From contig CAVRNI010000046.1 of the NCBI GenBank assembly GCA_963722415.1, forward strand, positions 8,136 through 72,135: a stretch of 64,000 nt of DNA. The letters are read 5' to 3'. The translations under genes were made by a program, and so were the position numbers. This document shows, piece by piece, positions 9,748 through 18,407 of this stretch. Origin of the DNA: JALOLG01 sp963722415 (GTDB lineage: Bacteria; Actinomycetota; Acidimicrobiia; Acidimicrobiales; Ilumatobacteraceae). The notes below the pieces were generated by a model. The model worked only from the letters and a program-made list of their open reading frames with translations. It did no database searches and was not told where the DNA came from. Every line of letters begins with the position of its first letter. The first letter of the stretch is position 1.

Positions 9748-10530
9748 ATGAAGCAACGTGGACGAATCATTCGGCTCGCCGCAACCGGCGTGGCGATCAC
9801 GGCACTCGCGGCTGCCTGCGGCGACGATGACGCCGACGCGCCGGGGGCCAGCGACTACTGCCAGGCCAGCCTGGCGCTCGAAACAGCTCCGGAGCCCGAC
9901 ATCGATTTCGAGTCGGCGACGCCGGAGGAGATCACTGCCGCGACCAAGGCGTACGCCACCGAGACGTTCCTGCCGCTCGCGCGGCGGCTGCAGGAGGTGG
10001 CCGCCGACGAGATCAGCGCCGACGTCGAGATCGGCATGGCGGGAGTGAACAGGTTGGCCGAGACCGGTGACTTCGAGGCTGCCTTCGGGGATCCTGAGTT
10101 CGAAGCCGCGCTGGACCGTTTGCACGCGCACGACCTGGAGACGTGCGAGTGGAACACCGTCGATGTCCGCGCCGCCGACTATGCGTTCCAGGGAGTTCCG
10201 AGTGAGGTCGATGCCGGTGTGACGAGCTTCGAGTTCAGCAACGGTGGGACCGAGGTCCACGAGATGGTCCTCTTCCGCGTCAACGACGGCGTGACCGAAA
10301 CGCTCGAGCAGCTGCTGGCGATGCCCGAGGAAGAGGTCGTCACGAAGACGACGATGGTTGCCCAGACCGGTGCTGTCCCCGGCGAGGACGAGTACACCGT
10401 CGCCGATCTGACGGCCGGTCGGTACGCGATGCTCTGCTTCGTCCCGGAGGGCACCCACACCGAGGAGATGGAGGGCACCGGGGAGCCGCACTTCATGCGG
10501 GGGATGGTGTACGAGTTCGCGGTGGCATGA
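9748..10530 (+). CDS. Lipoprotein with cupredoxin-like C-terminal domain
   Basis: 260 residues. GGGAG 8 nt before ATG 9748 supports the start. The signal peptide ends in a lipobox LAAAC, followed by an acidic DDDADAP stretch, so it should be lipid-anchored outside the cell. The first half is helical and acidic. The last 100 residues look like a cupredoxin: a His in EVHEMVLF and a C-terminal set Cys...His...Met in MLCFVPEG...GEPHFMRGM. These four are the usual type-1 copper ligands, but the Cys-His loop is longer than in plastocyanin, so copper binding is inference. A strong hairpin terminator follows at 10565. Confidence 0.75.
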   Translation: MKQRGRIIRLAATGVAITALAAACGDDDADAPGASDYCQASLALETAPEPDIDFESATPEEITAATKAYATETFLPLARRLQEVAADEISADVEIGMAGVNRLAETGDFEAAFGDPEFEAALDRLHAHDLETCEWNTVDVRAADYAFQGVPSEVDAGVTSFEFSNGGTEVHEMVLFRVNDGVTETLEQLLAMPEEEVVTKTTMVAQTGAVPGEDEYTVADLTAGRYAMLCFVPEGTHTEEMEGTGEPHFMRGMVYEFAVA

Positions 10531-10807
10531 CCCAGTCCGGGGGTCGCACATCTGTGACGAACCGACGAGGCCGCACCGGATGGGTGCGGCCTCGTGCGTT
10601 CAGCCGGACGTCGAGTGTGTCAGCGGCGCTCGGCGCGCTGGGGGATGAGCTGGCGTCGCACGGGTCGCACAGCCAGAAGTCGGCGGTCGGCGACGGCCCC
10701 GCGGGAGCGTCGCCGGGGAACATCTTGAGGCACCGCCAGCATCGACGCTCGGCGAACTCGACTGCGGCCGATTCGGTCTCGGGCGTCGGATCGTCAGTGT
10801 GCGGCAT
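10493..10807 (-). CDS. Small protein with two CxxC motifs, probable zinc ribbon
   Basis: 104 residues as read, starting inside the end of the metallopeptidase gene (14-nt overlap), so translationally coupled. The N-terminal 55 residues look real: RRCWRCLKMFPGD and FWLCDPCDA form two CxxC pairs as in a zinc ribbon. After residue 55 the composition turns into low-complexity Ser/Pro/Arg and the frame runs through the terminator hairpin at 10565. A one-base shift near 10650 would give LIPQRAERR and a stop at 10620, just before that hairpin. The true protein is therefore probably about 62 residues. Function unknown. Confidence 0.55.
   Translation of the reverse strand: MPHTDDPTPETESAAVEFAERRCWRCLKMFPGDAPAGPSPTADFWLCDPCDASSSPSAPSAADTLDVRLNARGRTHPVRPRRFVTDVRPPDWVMPPRTRTPSPA
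10565..10595 (+). terminator. Terminator hairpin after the lipoprotein gene
   Basis: Perfect 12-bp stem ACGAGGCCGCAC / GTGCGGCCTCGT with a 7-nt loop, 34 nt after the lipoprotein stop. There is no clear U-tract. It could also end the leftward operon coming from 13336. Confidence 0.65.
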
Positions 10808-11864
10808 AGAGGTCCTCTCGATCGGAGTGGGCCATCACCCGGGCGTGAACGAACTCGAGCTTGGTGACGACCGTCGGACTCAACGTGAACGGGTAGGGAC
10901 GGGATGATCCGAGCCCGTCGGCGATGGCGTTGATCGTCTCGGCCACCGGCAGCCAACGCTCCAGGATCGCGGCGAAGGAGCGGTCGTCGGCGACCCGCAG
11001 TGGTGTCGCCGTGCCGGCCCCGTCCGGGCGGCCGCCGGCGTGCAGTCCGTGGCTGTCGGCGGTCTGGAGGCCGTCGCGTGTGTGCAGGTAATGGGCAAAG
11101 GTCTCGGCCCAGTCCTCGAGCGGGTGAGACGCCGCGTAGGCCGTGACGAAACGGCTGAGATCAGGTTCGCCGGCGGTCGTCCGGGCACCTCGATAGTGCT
11201 CGTCGAGCGCCGCTGAGTAGTCGGCGCGCTCGTCACCGAACAACGAACGGAAACCGTCGATCTCATCGCTGGCGCTGACGAGGTGGGCGAAGTAGTAGTG
11301 CCCGACCTCGTGGCGCAGGTGCCCGATGAGGGTTCGGAACGGCTCGCCGAGTTGGCGGCGGAGCTCGTCGCGGTGTCGTTCGTCGGCCTCGCTCAGATCG
11401 AGTGTGATGAGGCCCCGATCGTGCCCGGTGACGGCGGATGCGCCGGGCACATGGACGAGGTCGAACGCCAATCCCTGCGGCGTCGCCGACGAACGGGGTT
11501 GGATCGGCAGGCCCAGCTCGCCGAGTTGGAACACGAGCCGCCGCTTGGCGGCCTCGGCCGCCGACCACGCGACGACCGCGGCCGGATCGGACTCGTCCGG
11601 GCGGCCCCGTGTCAGCCGGCACGACAGGCACCACACGTCATCGCCGTCAGCGGGGAGCATCCAGTTGCACCCCCACGACGCGTTGAGGCAGCGCCAGTGC
11701 GCCCGCGCGTCGCCCTCGACGGTGTAGCGGGCGGGGCCCTCGTCGACGAGCACGACGACGTCGCGTCGTTCTGGCACGTAGCCGACCACGCTGTCGCAGT
11801 TCGGACACGCCATCGACTCGAACGGGAGCTCGTGACGGCACGTCGAGCAGATGAAGACCCGCAC
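10794..11864 (-). CDS. Putative zinc-binding metallopeptidase
   Basis: 356 residues. The N-terminus is a zinc ribbon (FICSTCRHELP...MACPNCDS), followed by a second Cys pair (CLNASWGCNW and WCLSCR). The catalytic domain has the zincin motif HEVGHYYF near residue 190, and further on a conserved DYSAALDEHYR and HPLEDWAETFAHYLHTRD, where the Glu/Asp may be the third ligand region. This matches the family of bacterial putative zinc-binding metallopeptidases with N-terminal zinc-ribbon domains. No signal peptide, so it acts in the cytoplasm. It sits in a tight leftward cluster with a winged-helix-like gene and a desaturase gene. Confidence 0.82.
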   Translation of the reverse strand: MRVFICSTCRHELPFESMACPNCDSVVGYVPERRDVVVLVDEGPARYTVEGDARAHWRCLNASWGCNWMLPADGDDVWCLSCRLTRGRPDESDPAAVVAWSAAEAAKRRLVFQLGELGLPIQPRSSATPQGLAFDLVHVPGASAVTGHDRGLITLDLSEADERHRDELRRQLGEPFRTLIGHLRHEVGHYYFAHLVSASDEIDGFRSLFGDERADYSAALDEHYRGARTTAGEPDLSRFVTAYAASHPLEDWAETFAHYLHTRDGLQTADSHGLHAGGRPDGAGTATPLRVADDRSFAAILERWLPVAETINAIADGLGSSRPYPFTLSPTVVTKLEFVHARVMAHSDREDLYAAH

Positions 11865-11870
11865 CCCGCG

Positions 11871-12164
11871 TCAGTCCTGGGCGGGGCCGGGCGCGCCGTG
11901 GGCAGCGAGAAACCGTTTGCCCTGCACGGTGACCTCGAGCTCGGCGTAGTACGGCGCCGGCTTGGCGCCGCCGCGTGCTCCCCAGATGAACTTGCGTTCC
12001 TTCGCCTCGGCGAGGCACGCGGCGACGTCCTCGAGCGACCAACGAAGCGACTTCGAGAGGGTCGAGTTGTCGGCCAGCTTGTCGGCCTCGTCGCCCGCCT
12101 GGATCGCGGCGAGAACCCGCGCCAAGCGCTCGTCACCCGATGTGGACACCTCGGACGGTGTCAT
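11871..12164 (-). CDS. Small hypothetical protein, possible winged-helix DNA-binding protein
   Basis: 97 residues. It overlaps the end of the desaturase gene by 4 nt and ends 6 nt before the metallopeptidase gene, so the three are cotranscribed. The sequence LRWSLEDVAACLAEAKERKFIWGARG followed by a YAELEVTVQGKRFL strand pair resembles a small winged-helix fold, in which the wing is the beta hairpin. No family is recognised with certainty and no function can be named. Confidence 0.6.
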   Translation of the reverse strand: MTPSEVSTSGDERLARVLAAIQAGDEADKLADNSTLSKSLRWSLEDVAACLAEAKERKFIWGARGGAKPAPYYAELEVTVQGKRFLAAHGAPGPAQD

Positions 12165-13336
12165 GGGCTCGCCACGACGACGTCAGGTCGTCCCATCGCC
12201 CGCAGCCAACGGCCGTGCGAACGGAGGGCTGCCCACACCCCGGGATGACGCCGGTAGGTCACTCCCGTCTCGTCGCAGGCGCGGAGGAACCGGGCGGCGA
12301 CGATGGGATACACCGTGTGGGGAAGTCGCGGGGCCAGATGGTGTTCGATCTGATGGTCGAGCCCGCCGACCAGCCAGCGGAAGGCGTGACCCAGGACCGG
12401 AACCGGCGAGGCGATGTCGACGGTCGTGCGGAGCTGGTGGGCGAAGAAGTCGGGGCCACGTCGTGGTGCCAACTCATCGTCGAACTCGGCGATGTCGACG
12501 CAGTGCGCGAGCTGGAACGTCACCGCCAACACGAACCCGACCAGCCAGGAGCTCACCAGATAGAACCCGAGCACGCCCCACCATGGATTCGTCAAGAGTG
12601 GGATCACGACGGCCCAGCCTAGGTGCAGGAACTTCCCGGCAAGCACGCGGGCGACGACTGTTGGTCCTGGCCTGGTGCGCAGCGCCTTGGGACCGATGCG
12701 CGCCGCGGCGAGTGTGCGGAAGTCGCCGAAGACGAAGTTCTTCAATGCGAAGAACCCGTACAGGAACCACAGGTACACGTGCTGCCACCGGTGCCACGGA
12801 CGCAATGGCTGCATCGGCGCCAAGCGGGCGAACGGGGCCTGCGAGATGTCGCTGTCGACACCTTCGACGTTGGGATTGCCGTGGTGGAGCGTGTTGTGCT
12901 TGAAGCGCCACAGCCACGAACTGCCGCCGAGCGCGTCGAGGCTGTAGCCGGCGACGTGGTTGAGCCACGCATGGCGCGAGAACGAACCGTGGTTCCCGTC
13001 GTGCATGACGCCGGTCGCCAGGGCGACGAGGCCGACCACGAGGGATGCGCCGCCGATGAGGCGCAGTGGCCAACCGACCTCGGACAGCACGACGGCCCAG
13101 TAACTGCCGGCGAGGATGAGCGCGATCAGGATCGACTTGCCGTGGAGCCGACGCCGGGCGCGGAGCACCTCAGCGGCCGTGGGCAGCACGGAGCGCCACG
13201 ACGACGCGATGACACGTCCGTCGTCGGCCGGATTGTCGACGACCGTGCCGTTGTCGGTGCGGCTGCCGGTTCCGGATGTGGGCTGGTCGATCGTCGTTGT
13301 CTGCGAACGTTCGTCAGATACGACGATCTGCGGCAT
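12161..13336 (-). CDS. Membrane fatty-acid desaturase (acyl-CoA/acyl-lipid type)
   Basis: 391 residues. ATG 13336 is chosen because AGGAGG lies 4 nt upstream. All three histidine boxes of membrane di-iron desaturases are present: HDGNH (about residue 112), HNTLHHGN (about 146) and HQIEHH (about 325). Several hydrophobic segments flank them (SILIALILAGSYWAVVL, LLTNPWWGVLGFYLVSSWLVG). The HQIEHH box is typical of front-end or linoleoyl-CoA-type desaturases. It inserts a double bond in fatty acyl chains of membrane lipids, using electrons from ferredoxin or cytochrome b5; there is no fused cytochrome b5 domain. It leads a leftward operon. Confidence 0.88.
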   Translation of the reverse strand: MPQIVVSDERSQTTTIDQPTSGTGSRTDNGTVVDNPADDGRVIASSWRSVLPTAAEVLRARRRLHGKSILIALILAGSYWAVVLSEVGWPLRLIGGASLVVGLVALATGVMHDGNHGSFSRHAWLNHVAGYSLDALGGSSWLWRFKHNTLHHGNPNVEGVDSDISQAPFARLAPMQPLRPWHRWQHVYLWFLYGFFALKNFVFGDFRTLAAARIGPKALRTRPGPTVVARVLAGKFLHLGWAVVIPLLTNPWWGVLGFYLVSSWLVGFVLAVTFQLAHCVDIAEFDDELAPRRGPDFFAHQLRTTVDIASPVPVLGHAFRWLVGGLDHQIEHHLAPRLPHTVYPIVAARFLRACDETGVTYRRHPGVWAALRSHGRWLRAMGRPDVVVASP

Positions 13337-13527
13337 GGCACCTCCTGCGCTGAGCCCAGCGGAGAGGAATACCCCGTTCGGGGGCGGTCGAACCGCCAAA
13401 TCCACGTTATCTGCGGATCTGATCGTCAGGTCGTCGTCAAGGTCGGGCCGCCACCCGCCGATACAACGACCAAGCAGGTGCGACGAGGTCGACGTCCGGG
13501 CACTGATCCAGTCGGAGGTGTGTCGCG
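13337..13527. other. Intergenic region between divergent genes
   Basis: This 191-bp stretch holds the Shine-Dalgarno of the desaturase on one strand and GGAGG of the c-di-GMP gene on the other. No gene, repeat or clear operator is seen. Confidence 0.5.
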
Positions 13528-16500
13528 ATGTCGAGGAGGATCACAATCGGAGTGCTCTCGCCGATGACCGGCGGGTCCTACTACGGCAAGATCCTCGCCG
13601 GCATCACCCGTGAGGTCGCAGCTGTCGGGGGCCGTGTCGTCCTCGTCCAGACGCTGCAGGCCGGGCTCCGCAGCGACGAGGTCGTCGGCGCGCCCGATTT
13701 CGTCACGCCGACCGCGTGGGAGCACATCGATGGTGTGATCTCGATCGCGACGGCGACGCAACGCAACTATCTCGAACGACTCCAGGCCGCCGGCAAGGCC
13801 GTCGCCCTCGCCAGCGACGTGATCGAGGGATTCGGCGCGCCGTCGGCGACGCCGGACAACTCCACCGGCGTCGTCGCGACCGTCGACCACCTGGTCTGGC
13901 ACGGTCACACAGCGATCGGCTTCGGCGCCAACCTGGTCCAACCCGACATGCGGGCCCGGTACGAGGCCTACCAGGGCGCGCTCGCGGCGCACGGGATCGA
14001 GCCCAACCCGAAGTGGTTCTTCAGCGCCTTCGACAACGGCGAGGACGGAGGTCGCGACGTCGCACGCCAACTCGTCGCGGGTGGCACTCCCATCACCGCA
14101 CTCGTGCTTGCAACGGATCGCAACGCGATCGGCTGCATGGCGCAACTCGCCGAGCTCGGCGTCGACGTTCCTGGCGATGTGGCGGTCGTGGGATTCGACG
14201 GGCTGGAGGACGGCACCTACACCGAGCCCACGCTCTCGACCGTGCGCCAACCGTACGACGAGATCGGTGCGGCGGCCGCACGGGTGGTGCTGGCGCAGCT
14301 ACGTGGCGACGACGTCGAGTTCCGCGTCCACCTGTCGCCGTCGGAGTTCGTCCCCCGCGGATCATGCGGATGCCCTGGTGAGGACGGCGCGACGGCGCCC
14401 GACGGTGGCGCCGGGTTCTGGCGCGACGAGGCACGGATGCGTTTCGAGCGGGCGACGCGTCGCGAGAACTCGATGCGCGAGCAGTACGAGATCGGTATCC
14501 AACTCCTCGACCACGAGCGAGCCGACCCGAGAAGCCTCGAATGGCTCGCCGCGACCGACGTCCGCGGGGCGTGCCTGGCGCTGTGGGACGGCGACCCCTC
14601 GACTGGACGTCTGCGGATCGTCGGTGCGTACGACCCCGACAACGCCCTGTCGAGCGTGGTCGGCACGACGTGCGGCGTCGAACAGTTCCCGCCGGCGAGC
14701 CTCATCGAGCTGGCCGAGCCGGAGGCGAACGAGGTGACGATCGTCGTGCCCGTGAACGCGCGCGGCCTCGACTTCGGTCTGCTCGCCGTGACCGGTGAGG
14801 TCGACGCGTTGTCGGCCAACGGGCGCGAGACGCACAACCAATGGGCCGCGCTGCTGACCGCTGCGCTCGAGCAACAGACCTTGCTCGAGAGCGTGCGGAC
14901 GAGCGAGAAGCGCTACAGCCTGTGGGCGGTCGCGACGCAGGACGGTCTGTGGGACTGGGATCTCACGACCGACACGATCTACTACTCCGGGCGGTCGATG
15001 GAGATGCTCGGCCACGAGTACCGGGGAGCCACGGCCGGACCATCGGTGTGGTTCGACTCCGTTCATCCCGACGATCTGGCGCGTCTGCGCGACGTGCTGG
15101 GCGCGGCAGTGACCGGGAAGCCGTTGCCGATCGGGATCGAGCACCGGCTCCGCGGCGCGGACGGTGTGTATCACCACGTCTCGTGCCGAGCTCTGCCGAT
15201 CGGTCCACCGGAGGGTCCGGCGGCGCGCATCGTCGGCTCGATCCACGACATCGAGCCGCGCAAACAGATGGAGGAGCTGCTGCGCCAGGGCGCGCTGTAC
15301 GACGAGGTGACGGGACTGCCCAATCGCAAGCTGTTCCTGGAGCGGCTGAGCCTGACCATCGCCCAGGCCCGCCAGTCGCCCGAGTTGCGCTACGCCGTGG
15401 TGTTCCTCGACCTCGACGGCTTCAAGCTCGTCAACGACTCGCTCGGTCACAACGTGGGAGATCGCTTCCTGGCCACGATCGGCGAGCGGTTGCGCGCCGG
15501 GCTGCGTGAGACCGATGTCGCGGCACGGTTCGGCGGTGACGAGTTCGCGGTGCTGCTCCATGGCATCGAACCGAGCGCCGTCGGGCCGATCGTGGAGCGG
15601 ATGCAGTCGAGGATCGCGGCGCCGATCGAGCTCGACGGGCATGAGGTCGCGGCGACGGCCAGTGTCGGCATCGCGATCAGCGGCCGCACCCATTCGAATG
15701 CCGAGGACGTGTTGCGCGATGCCGACATCGCGATGTACCACGCCAAGTCGCGCCGCCGCGGTTCGAGTGCCGTGTTCGACACCGCCATGCACGCCGGGGT
15801 GGTGACCCGTCTCGGGTTGCAGACGGAGCTCCGCTCGGCGATGGAACGCGAGCAGTTCGAGGTGCACTACCAACCGATCGTCGATCTCGACAACGAACGC
15901 ACGGATCACTTCGAGGCGCTCGTGCGCTGGCGTCATCCCGAGCTCGGACTCGTGCCGCCCCTCGACTTCCTGCCCGCCATGGACGAGACCGGCCTGATGG
16001 TGAAGCTCGAGCGCTGGATCGTCGACGAGGTGTGCCGTCAGATCGCGCACTGGCAGGTGACCTACGACGGCGTCGTGAACGTGAGCGTCAACGTGTCACA
16101 CCGTCTGTTCTGGGACAGCAGCCTGCTGCCGCACATCCTCGACTGCCTCGATCGTCATGGGCTCACGCCCGCCAACCTGACGCTCGAGATCACCGCCGGC
16201 GTGATCGTGCGCAATCCGGATGTGGCCCGCGTCGTCATCGAGGAGCTCCACGCGGCCGGGATCGGCCTGCAGATCGACAACTTCGGCACTGGCATGTCGT
16301 CACTGCACGCATTGCACCGCTTCCCGATCCACGGGTTGAAGATCGATCGCTCGTTCACCCGTGAGCTCGACGTCGATCCGCGAACCACCGAGCTCGTGCG
16401 CATCATCATCGCCATGGCTCGGGCGCTCGGTGTCGACGTCGTCGCCGAGGGCGTCGAGAACGAGGCGCAGCTGGCGCTGCTGCGCGAGATGGGTTGTCAC

Positions 16501-16623
16501 ACCGCGCAGGGCTTCTGGTTCACCCCCGCGGTCGATGGCGATGCGGCGGCGCAGTTGCTCGGCCACGCGATCCCAATCGGCGATCGCGTCGCGATGGAAC
16601 CGGGCGTCGGCGCGGGCGACTGA
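13528..16623 (+). CDS. LacI-type ligand-binding / PAS / GGDEF / EAL multidomain c-di-GMP protein
   Basis: 1031 residues, ATG 13528 after GGAGG. Residues 1-285 form a LacI-type periplasmic-binding-protein-like domain (ITIGVLSPMTGG...VVGFDGLED...STVRQPYDEIG) without a helix-turn-helix. A coiled linker and a GAF-like region follow (about 310-455), then PAS (about 465-585, GLWDWDLTTDTIYYSG). The GGDEF domain (about 590-755) has intact GGDEF and an RETD product-inhibition site 5 residues before it. The EAL domain (about 775-1020) keeps EALVRW, NVS, LKIDRSF and AEGVE, but the second Asp of the usual IDDFGTG is Asn (IDNFGTG). No membrane segment is visible, so it is a cytoplasmic ligand-controlled enzyme; diguanylate cyclase activity is likely, phosphodiesterase activity uncertain. 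Confidence 0.88.
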   Translation: MSRRITIGVLSPMTGGSYYGKILAGITREVAAVGGRVVLVQTLQAGLRSDEVVGAPDFVTPTAWEHIDGVISIATATQRNYLERLQAAGKAVALASDVIEGFGAPSATPDNSTGVVATVDHLVWHGHTAIGFGANLVQPDMRARYEAYQGALAAHGIEPNPKWFFSAFDNGEDGGRDVARQLVAGGTPITALVLATDRNAIGCMAQLAELGVDVPGDVAVVGFDGLEDGTYTEPTLSTVRQPYDEIGAAAARVVLAQLRGDDVEFRVHLSPSEFVPRGSCGCPGEDGATAPDGGAGFWRDEARMRFERATRRENSMREQYEIGIQLLDHERADPRSLEWLAATDVRGACLALWDGDPSTGRLRIVGAYDPDNALSSVVGTTCGVEQFPPASLIELAEPEANEVTIVVPVNARGLDFGLLAVTGEVDALSANGRETHNQWAALLTAALEQQTLLESVRTSEKRYSLWAVATQDGLWDWDLTTDTIYYSGRSMEMLGHEYRGATAGPSVWFDSVHPDDLARLRDVLGAAVTGKPLPIGIEHRLRGADGVYHHVSCRALPIGPPEGPAARIVGSIHDIEPRKQMEELLRQGALYDEVTGLPNRKLFLERLSLTIAQARQSPELRYAVVFLDLDGFKLVNDSLGHNVGDRFLATIGERLRAGLRETDVAARFGGDEFAVLLHGIEPSAVGPIVERMQSRIAAPIELDGHEVAATASVGIAISGRTHSNAEDVLRDADIAMYHAKSRRRGSSAVFDTAMHAGVVTRLGLQTELRSAMEREQFEVHYQPIVDLDNERTDHFEALVRWRHPELGLVPPLDFLPAMDETGLMVKLERWIVDEVCRQIAHWQVTYDGVVNVSVNVSHRLFWDSSLLPHILDCLDRHGLTPANLTLEITAGVIVRNPDVARVVIEELHAAGIGLQIDNFGTGMSSLHALHRFPIHGLKIDRSFTRELDVDPRTTELVRIIIAMARALGVDVVAEGVENEAQLALLREMGCHTAQGFWFTPAVDGDAAAQLLGHAIPIGDRVAMEPGVGAGD

Positions 16624-16645
16624 GTCGAAATCCTGTTGTCGCGGC

Positions 16646-16978
16646 TCAGCGCGAGCAGGACACGCACGTCTCGGCGTCGGGAATCGCTTCCAGTCGCTCG
16701 GGGTCGATCGCCGCACCGCAACGCGAGCACTGGCCGTACGTGCCGTCCTCGAAGCGCGCCAACGCCCGCTCGGCCGCGGCCGCGGTGACGCGGGCGGCCT
16801 CCAACAGCCGGCGGGTCGAGTCGCGATCTTCGAGGATCACACCGGGGTCGGCGAGCAACTCGGCGTACTCCGCCTCGAGTCGGGTGAGGTTCGCCAGCGC
16901 GTGGTCGAGCTCGGCCCGCAGGGTCGCGTCGGTCGGAGCCAGCGCCGCGGCGGAACGGTCTGACGGTTCGTTCGACAT
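16646..16978 (-). CDS. DksA/TraR-type C4 zinc finger protein
   Basis: 110 residues. A coiled-coil N-terminal half (LANLTRLEAEYAELL...LLEAARVTAAAAERAL) is followed by the C4 zinc finger YGQCSRCGAAI...AETCVSCSR at the very C-terminus. This is the TraR/DksA pattern, found on proteins that bind the RNA polymerase secondary channel. The usual DksA acidic tip (two Asp in the coiled-coil turn) is not obvious, so it may be a DksA-like protein of other function. Convergent with the c-di-GMP gene. Confidence 0.82.
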   Translation of the reverse strand: MSNEPSDRSAAALAPTDATLRAELDHALANLTRLEAEYAELLADPGVILEDRDSTRRLLEAARVTAAAAERALARFEDGTYGQCSRCGAAIDPERLEAIPDAETCVSCSR

Positions 16979-17088
16979 GGTTGAACAACCCTACTGCCGG
17001 GCGCGGAGACCGCCGACCAGTTGCCCGCGACCGACCGGTGCGAAGATGTGCGTCGACGATCGGTCGACGATCTGGCAAGGAGGCTTCG

Positions 17089-17505
17089 ATGACACCGCTG
17101 TACACGGCGACCGCACACGCCACCGGCGACGGGCGCAACGGACACACCCGCTCCGACGACGGCATCCTCGATCTCGACGTGCGCATCCCGAAGGAGATGG
17201 GTGGAGCGGGTGGCGCCACCAATCCCGAGCAGCTGTTCGCGGCCGGCTACGCGGCCTGCTTCCATTCTGCGCTCAAGTTCGTCGCCGGGCAGGAGAAGGT
17301 CGACGTCACCGACACCGAAGTCTCGGCATCGGTCGGCATCGGCTCGCTTCCGAGCGGCGGGTTCGGGCTGGCGGTCGAGCTCGATGTCCACGCGCCGAAC
17401 CTCGACCGGGAGACGGCGGAGGCGCTGGTCGAAAAGGCGCACCAGGTGTGCCCGTACTCGAACGCGACACGCGGCAACATCGAGGTGAAGCTCACCGTCG
17501 TGTGA
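17089..17505 (+). CDS. ohr: Organic hydroperoxide resistance protein (Ohr/OsmC family)
   Basis: 138 residues, ATG 17089 preceded by AAGGAGG. The two redox cysteines are visible in AACFHSALKF and VCPYSNATRGN, spaced as in Ohr. Ohr reduces organic hydroperoxides with thiols as electron donors in the cytoplasm, acting as a homodimer. Typical length is 135-145, so the gene is complete. No OhrR regulator lies next to it; the upstream gene is the DksA/TraR-like protein on the other strand. Confidence 0.92.
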   Translation: MTPLYTATAHATGDGRNGHTRSDDGILDLDVRIPKEMGGAGGATNPEQLFAAGYAACFHSALKFVAGQEKVDVTDTEVSASVGIGSLPSGGFGLAVELDVHAPNLDRETAEALVEKAHQVCPYSNATRGNIEVKLTVV

Positions 17506-17537
17506 CGCCTGGCCTGACGTCGCGGCGGAATGTCGAC

Positions 17538-17567
17538 TTGACAGGTCAGGATTCGGGTCGAAATACT
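17538..17567 (+). promoter_or_regulatory. Candidate sigma-70-type promoter for the ABC ATPase gene
   Basis: TTGACA, an 18-nt spacer and AATACT, ending 30 nt before the GTG start of the ATPase gene. The -35 box is perfect and the -10 box weaker. The call rests on match and position only. Confidence 0.4.
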
Positions 17568-17597
17568 GTTTGACATGGCTGTGTCGCCGCGCCCGGT

Positions 17598-18407
17598 GTG
17601 GAGACGGTCTCAGTGGCCGGTGCGCTGACGCCATCACACGAACGTGGGCGACTTGGGCAGGCGGGCACCGACGACCGGGCGGGCGTCAGGTTCCGCGGCG
17701 TGTCCAAGGTGTTCCGCGACGGCACCCGAGCAGTCGACGACGTCAGCTTCGACGTCGTCGCGGGTGAGCTGGTCGCCGTCGTCGGCCCGTCCGGTTGCGG
17801 CAAGTCGACGTTGCTGCGCATCGCCGCCGGTCTGACGGACGCCACGGCCGGGGTCGCCGATACCGGCACCGCCGAGGTCGGATTCGTGTTCCAGGATCCG
17901 ACGCTGTTGCCGTGGCGCACGGTGCAGGCCAACGTCGAGCTGCCCGCCCAGGTGCGGCGGCTCCCGGCCGACGAGCGCAGTCGCCGCGCCGCGGCGGCGA
18001 TCGAGCTGACCGGCCTGACCGGGTTCGAGCACCACCGCCCACGGGCGCTCTCCGGAGGGATGCGGATGCGGGTGTCGCTCGCCAGGGCGTTGACGCTGCA
18101 GCCACAGGTGTTCCTGTTCGACGAGCCATTCGGAGCGCTCGACGAGATCACGCGACAACGACTCAACGACGAGCTCCAGCAACTGTTCGTGCACGAGCGG
18201 TTCGCCGGTGTGTTCGTCACCCACTCGGTGGTGGAGGCCGTGTACCTCGCCAGCCGCGTGATCGTGATGTCGCCACGTCCCGGCCGCGTCGTGTCGGAGA
18301 CCGCGGTCCCGTTCGCGTACCCACGCGTCCCGGAACTGCGCTTCGATCCCGACTTCGCCACCATCGCGGCTGCGGTCTCCGACGACCTCCGCCGGGAGGT
18401 GACGTGA
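17598..18407 (+). CDS. ABC transporter ATP-binding protein (nitrate/sulfonate/taurine-like)
   Basis: 269 residues from GTG 17598; the fold itself starts near residue 30, so a later start is possible. Walker A GPSGCGKST, Q-loop FVFQDPTLLPW, signature LSGGMRMRVSLARAL, Walker B FLFDEPFGALDE and H-loop VTHS are all intact. The sequence class is that of SsuB/TauB/NrtD-like ATPases, which pair with a single permease and a periplasmic binding protein. Here the gene is followed by only a 52-codon frame (18404) that overlaps its stop and has no membrane segments. The transporter is therefore incomplete at this locus, unless the partners lie elsewhere. Confidence 0.85.
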   Translation: METVSVAGALTPSHERGRLGQAGTDDRAGVRFRGVSKVFRDGTRAVDDVSFDVVAGELVAVVGPSGCGKSTLLRIAAGLTDATAGVADTGTAEVGFVFQDPTLLPWRTVQANVELPAQVRRLPADERSRRAAAAIELTGLTGFEHHRPRALSGGMRMRVSLARALTLQPQVFLFDEPFGALDEITRQRLNDELQQLFVHERFAGVFVTHSVVEAVYLASRVIVMSPRPGRVVSETAVPFAYPRVPELRFDPDFATIAAAVSDDLRREVT

